Shown here one piece after another: positions 1-6,642 of a stretch of 18,889 nt of DNA (positions within the stretch are counted from its first letter, which is position 1; each line of letters begins with the position of its first letter). The position numbers and the translations under genes are program-made. The notes below the pieces were generated by a model. The model had not been told where the DNA came from. It did not search any database and saw nothing but the letters and a program-made list of their open reading frames with translations. Source of the stretch: CAMBDR01 sp046597185. Lineage in GTDB: Bacteria; Pseudomonadota; Gammaproteobacteria; Burkholderiales; Burkholderiaceae_D. The stretch spans positions 1 through 18,889 of the forward strand of contig JBKJLF010000371.1 in assembly GCA_046597185.1 (NCBI GenBank), written 5' to 3'.

Positions 1-95
1 CGATGAGGGCGGTGCTTGCGGTACGGGCACCGCCGGAAATCCCTGTCAGTCAAGAAGATATTTCCATAGTAAAAACGCGCATTGGGGCCGGGCTT
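1..95. other. Unassigned left edge, beyond the attC site; contains a strong hairpin
   Basis: I see no convincing gene in this stretch. If the attC site at 96-150 is read correctly, this is the start of the next cassette in the array, or DNA that follows the last cassette, on the minus strand. An 8-bp perfect inverted repeat (GGCGGTGC at 8-15, GCACCGCC at 27-34, 11-nt loop) could form a stable hairpin. It has no T-run on either strand, so I do not call it a terminator. It also lacks the GTTRRRY/RYYYAAC boxes that a second attC would need. Confidence 0.4.
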
Positions 96-150
96 GTCCA
101 ACAAACGGTTCAGATCGCGGCTTCGCGCGATCTAACCTTATTCGTTAGAC
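96..150 (-). other. attC: attC recombination site of an integron gene cassette
   Basis: Read on the minus strand, the 55-bp element opens with GTCTAAC (150-144, fits RYYYAAC) and closes with GTTGGAC (102-96, fits GTTRRRY). The two boxes pair with one G-T wobble. Inside, after a 6-nt/4-nt unpaired spacer, a 12-bp stem forms between 137-126 and 119-107 around a 6-nt loop. One base (position 111) is left bulging from one arm. Imperfect pairing with an extrahelical base is the hallmark of attC sites, which IntI recognises as folded single strands. The site starts 1 nt after the stop codon of the 152-727 gene, the normal layout of a cassette. At 55 bp it is at the short end for attC sites. Confidence 0.8.
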
Positions 151-151
151 A

Positions 152-727
152 TCATCTCTCATCAATCTCCGTGAGTGCCGTGGGATCGAGATCTATCGTG
201 TGCTGCCTTGGATTGCGCTCACAAATGAACCGATCGTTTCGCGGACCATCCTTGGGGCCGACATTTCGGAGATTCATCTTTGAACTGCACCAAGGGCAAA
301 CGGCCGTAAAGCTACTCAAGTGCAGACCGTCTCGGTTCCCAGCTTCTACGTAGTACTTTCGGAAGAATAGGTTCTCAAACCGCCGCTTTCGTAACACTGC
401 TGCGAGTACGAAGCTGAGTACACCTATGCAAAAAAAGAACATGAACAGTGCCGACCAAGATGAATTCTTCGGCTGCGGGAATGCTTGGAATAGTGTGAAG
501 TAGAGACCGATTACGCTGGCAACGCCAGTGATAATACCGAAGACGCTAAGGTTCTCGCTCTTTAGGCTTTTGCCACCCAGGGCGGGATGCCGTTGAATTT
601 GCATCTGCTCTGGCGTGAATATTGGTTTGCCGTTTCCACCGATACTCACGTTGGCACCACGGAAATCTCCGACGCCAACATTGAGGCTATTGTCTCCATT
701 TTGTGAGCCATAGTTGTTGTGGGACAA
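152..727 (-). CDS. Integron cassette protein: two-TM membrane protein with zinc-ribbon-like C-terminus
   Basis: A 191-aa protein that I do not recognise by name. Residues 4-32 are rich in Gly, Asn, Asp and Ser with short repeats (NGDNSLNVGVGDF, GANVSIGG) that may form a small beta-structured head. Two hydrophobic helices follow at about 60-80 and 91-112. The basic RKRR at 113-116 predicts a cytoplasmic C-terminal domain. That domain has C144-x2-C147 and C169-x6-H176, a plausible zinc-ribbon ligand set. The start is a TTG at 727 with a good ribosome binding site (AGGAGA) about 6 nt upstream; no ATG fits as well. The gene lies between an attI-like core (757-763) and an attC (96-150), so it is the first cassette of the array and would be expressed from an integron promoter on the minus strand. 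Function unknown; an effector or defence role is only a guess. Confidence 0.85.
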   Translation of the reverse strand: MSHNNYGSQNGDNSLNVGVGDFRGANVSIGGNGKPIFTPEQMQIQRHPALGGKSLKSENLSVFGIITGVASVIGLYFTLFQAFPQPKNSSWSALFMFFFCIGVLSFVLAAVLRKRRFENLFFRKYYVEAGNRDGLHLSSFTAVCPWCSSKMNLRNVGPKDGPRNDRFICERNPRQHTIDLDPTALTEIDER

Positions 728-756
728 GATTCTCTCCTGATATCTAATGAATGTAT

Positions 757-798
757 GCCTAACCTTCTGCGGTATACATCGGCGGCTGAGGTATACAT
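757..798 (-). other. attI: attI-like integron insertion site with direct repeats
   Basis: On the minus strand the core GTTAGGC (763-757) matches the GTTRRRY crossover box. It stands 29 bp upstream of the first cassette's TTG start. On its integrase-proximal side two identical 9-bp direct repeats, GGTATACAT on the plus strand, lie at 771-779 and 790-798. Repeated integrase-binding motifs next to the core are usual in attI sites. No attC-type stem is seen here, which argues for attI over attC. The divergent intI fragment about 85 bp further on supports this. The outer border of the site cannot be set from sequence alone. Confidence 0.7.
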
Positions 799-825
799 TG
801 GCCGCAAAAAAACGCTAAAAATGGC

Positions 826-854
826 TTGCAAACTGCATCGCCATTAACTATGCT
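826..854 (+). promoter_or_regulatory. Candidate intI promoter (PintI)
   Basis: TTGCAA (826-831) and TATGCT (849-854) are separated by exactly 17 nt and point toward the integrase fragment. The -10 element shares its last two bases with the LexA box at 853-868. That is the arrangement known from SOS-controlled integron integrases. Confidence 0.6.
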
Positions 855-868
855 GTGTTTTGAAACAG
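853..868 (+). promoter_or_regulatory. LexA box (SOS operator) at the intI promoter
   Basis: CTGTGTTTTGAAACAG is a perfect CTGT-N8-ACAG palindrome. It overlaps the -10 element of the candidate integrase promoter and would cover the transcription start. LexA repression of intI through such a site is established for many integrons. Here the operator survives although the integrase gene is truncated. Confidence 0.8.
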
Positions 869-881
869 GAATAGAAAAATC

Positions 882-1010
882 ATTAAAACCGGGAAACCTC
901 CGTTGCAATCCATTCGCTTATTAGATCAAGTGTGGGAACGAATTCGCTACCTGCATTATAGTTTGAATACTGAGAAACTCTACGTGCACTGGATAAAATT
1001 TTTAGCGTGA
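882..1010 (+). pseudogene. intI: Truncated integron integrase IntI (N-terminal fragment)
   Basis: From about 900 the reading frame gives PLQSIRLLDQVWERIRYL followed by HYSLNTEKLYVHWIKFLA, then TGA at 1008-1010. This matches the start of IntI tyrosine recombinases, whose N-terminal DNA-binding domain has a LDQ-RERIRYLHYSLRTE--YV-W pattern. A full IntI has roughly 320-340 residues. The catalytic domain with its Arg-His-Arg-Tyr residues and the IntI-specific insert are missing, and nothing like them follows before 1175. No ATG lies in frame: an upstream TGA sits at 861-863, and ATC or ATT codons at 879-884 stand where the start is expected behind an AGGAAT motif. The fragment runs divergently from the cassette, the normal integron layout. 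Start position is uncertain; identity is fairly sure. Confidence 0.85.
955..960 (-). promoter_or_regulatory. Possible -10 element of a cassette promoter (Pc)
   Basis: A perfect TATAAT lies on the minus strand inside the intI fragment and points toward attI and the cassette. Pc promoters of integrons usually sit within intI or attI. No good -35 hexamer stands 16-18 nt upstream, so this is weak evidence. Confidence 0.25.
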
Positions 1011-1174
1011 AATAACACAGATTTTGGCAGATAAAAAACCTCGTGAACCAAATCACGATTTTGTGATTATTTCATAATTCGGCGGTGTTGTGGGCGACTC
1101 CGCATCATGAAAGTTAGTTTGTTCTTCGTCTGGTGATATGGGAAAATAATTCGCAAAAAATTTCCACCTGGTAA
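1011..1174. other. Intergenic stretch at the integron break point
   Basis: This AT-rich stretch follows the truncated intI fragment and contains no recognisable gene or remaining integrase sequence. A short inverted repeat (AATCAC at 1051-1056, GTGATT at 1063-1068) could form a small hairpin downstream of the minus-strand gene that ends at 1175. It has no strong T-run directly after it. Confidence 0.4.
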
Positions 1175-1498
1175 TTATTGCTGTATTACTGCCTGATCTA
1201 TCAAATTAACCAAAAAAGTACGTTTTCCCGTATCGGTGATTGTCAAATGCGTGCCGTCAGGTGTTATCGCCATCGTAGTAATGAAAATATCCTGCGCATC
1301 GATCTCTTCTTTTTCATCATAGGCAGTCTTATAAACCGCAATTGCCCAAAGCTCTTCACCCGTCGTTACATTAAATGCGCCAACAATACCGCCGCTTTGA
1401 TTAAAACGCTTTCTGGTGCCAAACATAACTTGATATCTAACATTCCCAACAACAATGGGTTCAACAGGTTTTGGTGCAGCGCGCCTAAAAAATTCCAT
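1175..1498 (-). CDS. Small hypothetical protein with one PQQ/WD-like strand motif
   Basis: Using the ATG at 1498 the protein has 107 aa. The start is supported by an AAAAAAGG ribosome binding site about 7 nt upstream. The frame stays open further upstream, but that extension is low-complexity and would run into the plus-strand gene at 1723. The sequence has no signal peptide or membrane helix. GIVGAFNVTTGEELWAIAVY (about residues 36-55) resembles a beta-propeller blade of the PQQ type, and MAITPDGTHLTITDTGK resembles a second blade strand. The protein is too short for a whole propeller, so it may be a small beta protein or a conserved orphan. Function unknown. It has no close partner: the nearest plus-strand gene diverges 224 bp away. 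Confidence 0.65.
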   Translation of the reverse strand: MEFFRRAAPKPVEPIVVGNVRYQVMFGTRKRFNQSGGIVGAFNVTTGEELWAIAVYKTAYDEKEEIDAQDIFITTMAITPDGTHLTITDTGKRTFLVNLIDQAVIQQ

Positions 1499-1722
1499 TG
1501 GGATACCTTTTTTCAATTGATGTGTTGCATTGTATGCGGTGAAGTTGGTTTTGTGGTCATTTTCATGATGTTGAATGGGGTTCGTCACCCTGAGGCGCGG
1601 TTGAGCTGGCTGCCATGTATCATATTGTTTGTCTCCGGTAAAGGTTTGTAATTCCCCAACGCCCAAGCGCGCAAATGGTTTATCGTTAGCGTCCTGCCCC
1701 AACCCCCTACTGGCGTGTTTCA

Positions 1723-2277
1723 ATGAGCTTGCCTTTCATCAAACCACAGCAATGGATCAGTATCGCCTTACTCGCATTGGGCGTAGGTTCCACCGCCTTG
1801 CAGCCATGCCATGCGCTTGATGTCGCTGCCTTTCGGGCCGAAGACGTAGTGCCCATCCTCTCGGAATTTAAAACCAGCGCCAAACTCAGCGCCAACCAGC
1901 AAATTTTGTGGCAGCAAACCGAAACCCGTGTGCGCACGCTGTTGCACCAGCGCGAAACCCGCCAGCGCGAGATGCAGGAGCGGGTAAAAAAGCGGCTGCA
2001 AGAAAAAGCCCCGGAATTGCGCGATCTGGCCAAAGCCATGGATCAGGATGACGCCATCACCGCGCAAGAAAACCAGCAACTGCGCGAATATTGGATGACG
2101 CTGCATGATGCCCTCAACGACGAGCAGCGCGAAGCACTCACCGTACTGATGAACGAGCAATTGCTGCGTCAGCCGGGGGCCGACAAGGAGCACCGCAGTG
2201 GCCCAGGCAAAAAGCCCGCCAGCACTGGCCGCCACGGCAACAAGGGCGGACAGCGGCCACCGGGTGCAGGGCAATAA
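1723..2277 (+). CDS. Periplasmic Spy/CpxP-like (LTxxQ-type) helical protein
   Basis: A 184-aa exported protein. Residues 1-31 form a signal peptide (hydrophobic core ISIALLALGVGSTAL, likely cleavage after CHA). The mature part is almost wholly helical and charged, with LSANQQILWQQTETRVRTLL and LNDEQREALTVLMNE. These segments resemble the paired LTxxQ motifs of the Spy/CpxP family of periplasmic chaperones and stress sensors. The last ~30 residues are Gly/Pro/Lys-rich and probably disordered. No good ribosome binding site precedes the ATG. The gene converges with the secreted-protein gene at 2293-2997, leaving 15 bp. The family assignment rests on pattern only. No two-component genes lie beside it, unlike cpxP. 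Confidence 0.7.
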   Translation: MSLPFIKPQQWISIALLALGVGSTALQPCHALDVAAFRAEDVVPILSEFKTSAKLSANQQILWQQTETRVRTLLHQRETRQREMQERVKKRLQEKAPELRDLAKAMDQDDAITAQENQQLREYWMTLHDALNDEQREALTVLMNEQLLRQPGADKEHRSGPGKKPASTGRHGNKGGQRPPGAGQ

Positions 2278-2292
2278 AGGTGTGGCGGCGGC

Positions 2293-2997
2293 TCAGGGCA
2301 GCAAACCCCACCCCGCCTTGCCCGGCGCAATCATCACAGTGCCACATTGCAAAATAATCTCCTGATGCTGCGGATCGGAATTATTGCAAACCTTCTTCAC
2401 TTCCAACTGATCCGGCTTGACCCAGCGTATCCCGTCCGGCCCCCATTTTTCACCCTTAATGGTCGCCAGCTTTTTAATATCACCCCCATTAACCTGCCAA
2501 ATTTCCACCGCATTCGGGTTAAACCCCGCCAGCATATCCACTGACATGGTAGCAAAGTGCAAGTTGTCCGGCGCAATCACCGGGTAACCCACCATTTTGC
2601 TTTGCTGCCCGGTTTTGCCATGAATCGCCAGATATTGGTCGCCTTCATAAAAACCCACATACACCATATGCTGTTGCAGCTTGGCGTCATAGCCAAAATA
2701 GGTGTAGTTGATGTAATCCTTGCCGTCGGCATCGTTATTGACAAGGGTTAAGGCTTTGGGTTTGAAGTGAAACTGTAACTGGCCCGCTTTGCGGCTGACC
2801 TGGCCAGCGGATTGTTGCAGGGCTTTCTTTTCAATCGCAGCAATGCAATTGCCCGCCGCGCTGCCGCCGGCTTTGCAAGCGGGTATCGATTGCGCGAGTG
2901 GAATGGCTTCGAATTGGGCGTAGGCTGCGCCAGCGCAAAGTGTCGCGATCAGGGTATGGGCAAGCGCGCTGGCAATCAAAAAACGGTAAGGTGTCAT
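2293..2997 (-). CDS. Secreted hypothetical protein
   Basis: A 234-aa protein with a clear signal peptide (residues 1-27, ending AYA before QFE). The mature protein should be periplasmic or secreted. Cysteines at 41, 51, 204 and 218 could form two disulfides. The centre is beta-rich (for example INYTYFGYDAKLQQHMVYVG and YLAIHGKTGQQSKMVGYPVI) and alternates in a way reminiscent of a propeller or lipocalin-like fold. I recognise no catalytic motif and no named family. The start at 2997 gives a well-formed signal peptide. It is transcribed alone, divergent from the Tas region. Function unknown. Confidence 0.75.
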   Translation of the reverse strand: MTPYRFLIASALAHTLIATLCAGAAYAQFEAIPLAQSIPACKAGGSAAGNCIAAIEKKALQQSAGQVSRKAGQLQFHFKPKALTLVNNDADGKDYINYTYFGYDAKLQQHMVYVGFYEGDQYLAIHGKTGQQSKMVGYPVIAPDNLHFATMSVDMLAGFNPNAVEIWQVNGGDIKKLATIKGEKWGPDGIRWVKPDQLEVKKVCNNSDPQHQEIILQCGTVMIAPGKAGWGLLP

Positions 2998-3064
2998 GGT
3001 TGAACCCGTCTCAAATGAAAAAAATAGATTATAAGGGCGTACACAAGGGCGCGCAACGCTTGCT

Positions 3065-3187
3065 GTGTTGTTGTTGGCCGGGTTGCTGGTTTGGCTGCTA
3101 CTGTCGGCTGCATGGGTAGAAAAATATCGGTCGTGCAGTTTTATAAAGCGGTGCCAGGCATGGCAAGTCCATGAATGGAAAAGGTGA
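3065..3187 (+). CDS. Possible small single-helix membrane protein
   Basis: A GTG-started frame of 40 codons encodes a hydrophobic helix (LLLAGLLVWLLLSAAWV) followed by a basic, Cys- and Trp-containing tail. The composition is that of a small membrane protein, and the 257-bp gap between 2997 and 3255 is otherwise empty. The ribosome binding site is poor (AAGGGC about 10 nt upstream) and the true start is unclear. The frame may be fortuitous. Confidence 0.25.
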   Translation: MLLLAGLLVWLLLSAAWVEKYRSCSFIKRCQAWQVHEWKR

Positions 3188-3193
3188 AAATGC

Positions 3194-3221
3194 TTGGTTG
3201 CGCCGGATTATACTTTACAAT
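3194..3221 (+). promoter_or_regulatory. Candidate sigma-70 promoter of tas
   Basis: TTGGTT (3194-3199) and TACAAT (3216-3221) are 16 nt apart. The predicted start of transcription falls about 25 nt before the Tas ATG at 3255. Confidence 0.45.
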
Positions 3222-3254
3222 ACCCGAATCATTGATTTTGGAAAGCACCTGATT

Positions 3255-4304
3255 ATGACCATGCCAACCACCACCTTGGGCCAAAGCGGCTTGCAAGTGT
3301 CAAAAGTCTGCCTCGGCACCATGACGTTTGGCGAGCAAAACACCGAAGCCCAAGCCCATGACCAGCTCGACTACGCCTTGGAGCGCGGGATTAACTTTAT
3401 CGATACCGCCGAAATGTACCCGGTCATGCCGCGCGGAGAAACCCAGGGTGCCACCGAGCGCTTTATCGGCACCTGGCTAAAAAAATCCGGCCAGCGCAGC
3501 AAGATTGTGCTGGCGACCAAGGTGGCTGGCCCCTCACGCGGGTTTGGCTGGTTGCGCAATGGCGACACCGACCTGACCCCGGCCAATATTCGCGCGGCGG
3601 TGGAAACCAGCTTGCAACGCCTGCAAACCGATTATATCGATCTGTATCAATTGCATTGGCCCAGTCGCAACCTGCCCATGTTCGGGCAAAAATCGTTTGA
3701 TCCGCAAGCCGAGCGCCCTTGCACGGCGATTGCCGATAGCCTCGGTGCGCTGGCTGATTTGGTGCAGGCCGGTAAAATCCGCCACATTGGGGTATCCAAT
3801 GAATCCTGCTGGGGTGTGAGTGAATTTATCAAGCAAGCCGAGCGCCTGGGCGCGCCACGCATCGCCACCATTCAAAACGCCTATAGCCTGGTTAACCGCA
3901 GCTTTGAACAAGGCTTGGATGAAACCTGTTTCCATGAGAAAGTGGGCTTGCTGGCGTATAGCCCGCTGGCGTTTGGTCAATTGAGTGCCAAATATATCGA
4001 TAACCCCAAAGCTGCAGGGCGCTTGACCCTGTTTCCGCCCACTTGGAGCCCGCGCTACCTGCGCCCGAGTGTGGTGGCAGTGTGCAAACGCTATGCCGAA
4101 CTGGCACGCGCGCACAACCTGACCCCGACGACACTGGCGCTGGCCTGGTGCCATTCGCGCTGGTTTGTGGCCAGCACCATTATAGGGGCCACCAATTTGG
4201 CGCAACTGAAAGAAAATATAGATGCCTTTACCGTCACGCTGACGCCGGAACTGATCGAGGCCATCAATGCGATTCATAACGACGTAAATAATCCTGCCCA
4301 ATGA
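3255..4304 (+). CDS. tas: NADP(H)-dependent aldo-keto reductase, Tas family
   Basis: A 349-aa cytoplasmic TIM-barrel oxidoreductase that reduces aldehydes or ketones with NADPH. It matches E. coli Tas (about 346 aa) along its whole length, including LGTMTFGEQN near the start, the AEMYPV and GETQGATE segments after the first strands, and VASTIIGAT in the C-terminal cofactor region. The catalytic tetrad of the aldo-keto reductase superfamily is present as D50, Y55, K89 and H134. The ATG at 3255 (MTMPTTTLG) is preferred because it aligns with the family start and has GGAAAG about 10 nt upstream; an in-frame ATG at 3171 would add 28 unrelated residues. The physiological substrate of Tas is unknown. 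The 3' end lies in a 13-bp tandem repeat. The glycosyltransferase gene follows 49 bp later and may be cotranscribed. Confidence 0.93.
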   Translation: MTMPTTTLGQSGLQVSKVCLGTMTFGEQNTEAQAHDQLDYALERGINFIDTAEMYPVMPRGETQGATERFIGTWLKKSGQRSKIVLATKVAGPSRGFGWLRNGDTDLTPANIRAAVETSLQRLQTDYIDLYQLHWPSRNLPMFGQKSFDPQAERPCTAIADSLGALADLVQAGKIRHIGVSNESCWGVSEFIKQAERLGAPRIATIQNAYSLVNRSFEQGLDETCFHEKVGLLAYSPLAFGQLSAKYIDNPKAAGRLTLFPPTWSPRYLRPSVVAVCKRYAELARAHNLTPTTLALAWCHSRWFVASTIIGATNLAQLKENIDAFTVTLTPELIEAINAIHNDVNNPAQ

Positions 4305-4331
4305 GCCTGCCCAATGAGCCTGCCCAATGAG
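4293..4331 (+). repeat. 13-bp tandem repeat, three copies, spanning the tas stop codon
   Basis: CCTGCCCAATGAG occurs three times head to tail (4293-4305, 4306-4318, 4319-4331). The first copy encodes the last residues and the stop of Tas. Because 13 is not a multiple of 3, the copies place TGA in different frames. Confidence 0.95.
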
Positions 4332-4353
4332 CCGACATAACAGGGTGGTCTGA

Positions 4354-5904
4354 ATGTATCAACTTTTTTTGCATGACGCGCTGGATCGGGTGCTGGTTAA
4401 CCCCGGTGCCAGCCATTGTTGGCTGAATCTGGCCAGCGTAACGCGTTCCTGTCAGCTTGCCGACATGGACGCAGCCTTGATCCGGGCGGGGATGGAACTA
4501 TTGCAAGCAAGCTTGCCCAATGAAGGCGTGGTGGGATTTTATCTCGCCCTGTATTTGGATTTCGTAACGCATGATATGCATTATTTGGCCCGTGCCAGCG
4601 AATTGTTGCCAACCATTTTGCCGCATGATTTGGATCGGATGGTCGCCTATTTTACCTTCGCCTGGCAATCCGCTTTGGCCCGCAGCGGCCAGCGCAGCGA
4701 ATTCCTGGACGCCTTGCAAACAGCCGGTTTGGCCGCCTTGGGGGCGTTTATGGGCAAACTGGTGGCGCAGCGGCTACCTGCCCTGATGCCGCGCCGCGCC
4801 ATTGCACGGATTCAAAAAGTAGCGGTGTTGACCCCGGATCTGTTATCGGGCCGATCTACCCCGACCATGATGGCGCTGGAACAAGCGCAACTGGCTTGCC
4901 AAAACGGCTTGCAAGTGGGCTTGTTTGCTTGCCAGGAAAGCTTGATCCCGGACTTTGAAAAATTGCTGGCCAATGGTACCGCCACAGGCAGCGATACCTG
5001 TCAGTTGGAAGCGCTGATCAAGCAGCGCGGATTGAATTTGACGCTGGCAGTCAGTGATCCACGTTTTTCATTAATGCGCCGAATGAGCGATATGATGACG
5101 CAAATGGGCGCATTCGATCCGGATTTGGTGTTGTTTGTCGGGTTTCATTCCAGCTTGATCCAGGCTTTGTATGCGCAGCGCCCCATCCTGGTTTTGGGGG
5201 TGAACGCCATTGCGCCCATTGTGCCTGCCGATGTCTGGTTAGCTGCCCGAGCCGATGCCAAGGCAGATACCTGGCTACCGCATGTGCCTGCCAGCCAGGT
5301 TTGGCACCACCCTTGGCGCGTGCATCGTAAAGTGCCGTTAGCCAGGTTGACGCGGGCCGATTGGGGCGTGGATGACAAGGCGCTGGTCTTGGTTTCGACC
5401 GCGTGGGCTGCGCCTGTCAAGGTGGTGGCAAGCTGGCTGCAAGCCATGGACGCGTTTCTACAGCAACACCCCACGGCAATATGGATTTTGCTCGGCTGTG
5501 ATGATAGTATGAAGGCCGCCTTGCAAATGCTGCCCGCTCAACAGTTGCGCCTGTTGCCCCCTACAGAAAATGTGATGGGCGTGTTTGCCTGTTGCGATAT
5601 GTATGTCAATCCACCACGTATGGGCGGCGGTTTTGCCGTGGCCGATGCAATGGCGGCGGGCTTGCCGGTACTATCTTTTGCCAATTCGGATGGGGGCGAT
5701 AAATTGGGTGCCGCAACCTGCGCCGACGAGGCCAGTTTCTTTGCCACCTTGGTAAATTGGGTCGGCAATGCCGGGTTACGCGCTCAGGTTGGCGCGCAGA
5801 TGCGGACCAGGTTTGATGAAAGCATTGATCTGGCACAAGCCGGGCCAAGTTTGACCAAGGCATATGAAGCCGCGCTGGCGCACTATCAGCAACGCATGGC
5901 CTGA
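4354..5904 (+). CDS. GT-B fold glycosyltransferase with helical N-terminal domain
   Basis: A 516-aa cytoplasmic protein. Residues 1-150 are helical and resemble a degenerate TPR-like region. About 155-345 look like the acceptor-side Rossmann domain, with FDPDLVLFVG a typical strand-loop. The rest is the donor-binding domain: ALVLVSTAWAAP, then AIWILLGCDD, then NPPRMGGGFAVADAMAAGLP at about 419-438. This last motif corresponds to the nucleotide-sugar site of GT4-like enzymes, but the usual E-x7-E pair is replaced by a GGG...D version, as in some protein- or flagellin-modifying glycosyltransferases. Donor and acceptor are unknown. A good ribosome binding site (AGGGTGG) precedes the ATG. It lies downstream of tas and converges on a NeuD-like acetyltransferase gene, which suggests shared work on surface sugars. 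Confidence 0.8.
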   Translation: MYQLFLHDALDRVLVNPGASHCWLNLASVTRSCQLADMDAALIRAGMELLQASLPNEGVVGFYLALYLDFVTHDMHYLARASELLPTILPHDLDRMVAYFTFAWQSALARSGQRSEFLDALQTAGLAALGAFMGKLVAQRLPALMPRRAIARIQKVAVLTPDLLSGRSTPTMMALEQAQLACQNGLQVGLFACQESLIPDFEKLLANGTATGSDTCQLEALIKQRGLNLTLAVSDPRFSLMRRMSDMMTQMGAFDPDLVLFVGFHSSLIQALYAQRPILVLGVNAIAPIVPADVWLAARADAKADTWLPHVPASQVWHHPWRVHRKVPLARLTRADWGVDDKALVLVSTAWAAPVKVVASWLQAMDAFLQQHPTAIWILLGCDDSMKAALQMLPAQQLRLLPPTENVMGVFACCDMYVNPPRMGGGFAVADAMAAGLPVLSFANSDGGDKLGAATCADEASFFATLVNWVGNAGLRAQVGAQMRTRFDESIDLAQAGPSLTKAYEAALAHYQQRMA

Positions 5905-5930
5905 ACCAAGGCAAATGCGGCCAAATGCAG

Positions 5931-5966
5931 CCGAGTGAAGCCGAGTGAAGCCGAGTGAAGCCGAGT
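5931..5966 (+). repeat. 10-bp tandem repeat between convergent genes
   Basis: CCGAGTGAAG is repeated three times in a row (5931-5960) and followed by a partial fourth copy (CCGAGT). It fills most of the 63-bp gap between the glycosyltransferase stop and the acetyltransferase stop. No terminator hairpin is visible there. Confidence 0.95.
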
Positions 5967-5967
5967 A

Positions 5968-6642
5968 TTATTGCGCCAGGCTCTTTTTTATCTTGGCCGG
6001 CACACCTGCTACCAGAACATGCGGCGGCACGTCGCCCAGCACCACGGCCCCGGCGGCGATCACCGCGCCATCGCCAATTACCAGCCGCTCCAGCACCGTG
6101 GCCCCGATGCCAATGGTAACACCCCGGCCAATACGGGCTAAGCCACCGACATTGCAGCCCGGCTGCACTCGCGAAAATTCACCAATCCGGGTGTCATGAC
6201 CAATGGTCGCGCCCCGGTTGATAAACACATGTGGGGCCAATTGCACGCCTGGGCCAATTGCGCTGTTGCAATTGATAAACACGCCTTCGGCCAAGCTGGC
6301 AAATGGCGACACATAGGCGCTGGGGTGTACCAGGGTGTGAAAGCGCAATGGATGGCGTTGCTGCAACTGCTGCACCATGGCGGCACGGCCAGGGGTGGTC
6401 GGGCCAAGGAGGTATGCTTCATCGGCTTGCGGCACGAATTCATCAAATTGAAGCACTTGTGGTGGTGTGCAAAAACGGCTTAACGCGGCCAACCTGTCGG
6501 CCAGGGCAATATCGCGCTCGCCCACCTGTTCGGCTTGATGAATCACGATTTTGGCTATTGTCAGGCCATTGGCCAGTGCACAATCGAACAGGTCAGACAA
6601 AATATTGCTGACGCCAAAAATCACCAGTTGTTTGTTGCTCAT
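5968..6642 (-). CDS. NeuD/PglD-like sugar O- or N-acyltransferase
   Basis: A 224-aa protein in two parts. The N-terminal Rossmann-like domain (about 1-100, with LVIFGVSNILSD) binds the sugar nucleotide in relatives. The C-terminal left-handed beta helix of hexapeptide repeats (about 104-215) includes INCNSAIG, INRGATIGHD and VVLGDVPPHVLVAGVPAKIK, the last being the typical end of this family. H149 in GHD matches the catalytic base of PglD and NeuD, which transfer acetyl from acetyl-CoA to amino sugars or sialic acid. Length is typical. The start overlaps the stop of the preceding BKACE-like gene by 4 bp (ATGA), so translation is probably coupled. No sialic acid or bacillosamine genes are in the window, so the substrate is open. 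Confidence 0.88.
   Translation of the reverse strand: MSNKQLVIFGVSNILSDLFDCALANGLTIAKIVIHQAEQVGERDIALADRLAALSRFCTPPQVLQFDEFVPQADEAYLLGPTTPGRAAMVQQLQQRHPLRFHTLVHPSAYVSPFASLAEGVFINCNSAIGPGVQLAPHVFINRGATIGHDTRIGEFSRVQPGCNVGGLARIGRGVTIGIGATVLERLVIGDGAVIAAGAVVLGDVPPHVLVAGVPAKIKKSLAQ

Noticed and set aside
8..34. 8-bp hairpin as a second attC
   Set aside because: No RYYYAAC/GTTRRRY pair flanks it within the window.
1500..1723. 75-residue N-terminal extension of the 1175-1498 gene
   Set aside because: Low-complexity sequence, no ribosome binding site at 1723, and overlap with the divergent gene; the ATG at 1498 has a good site.
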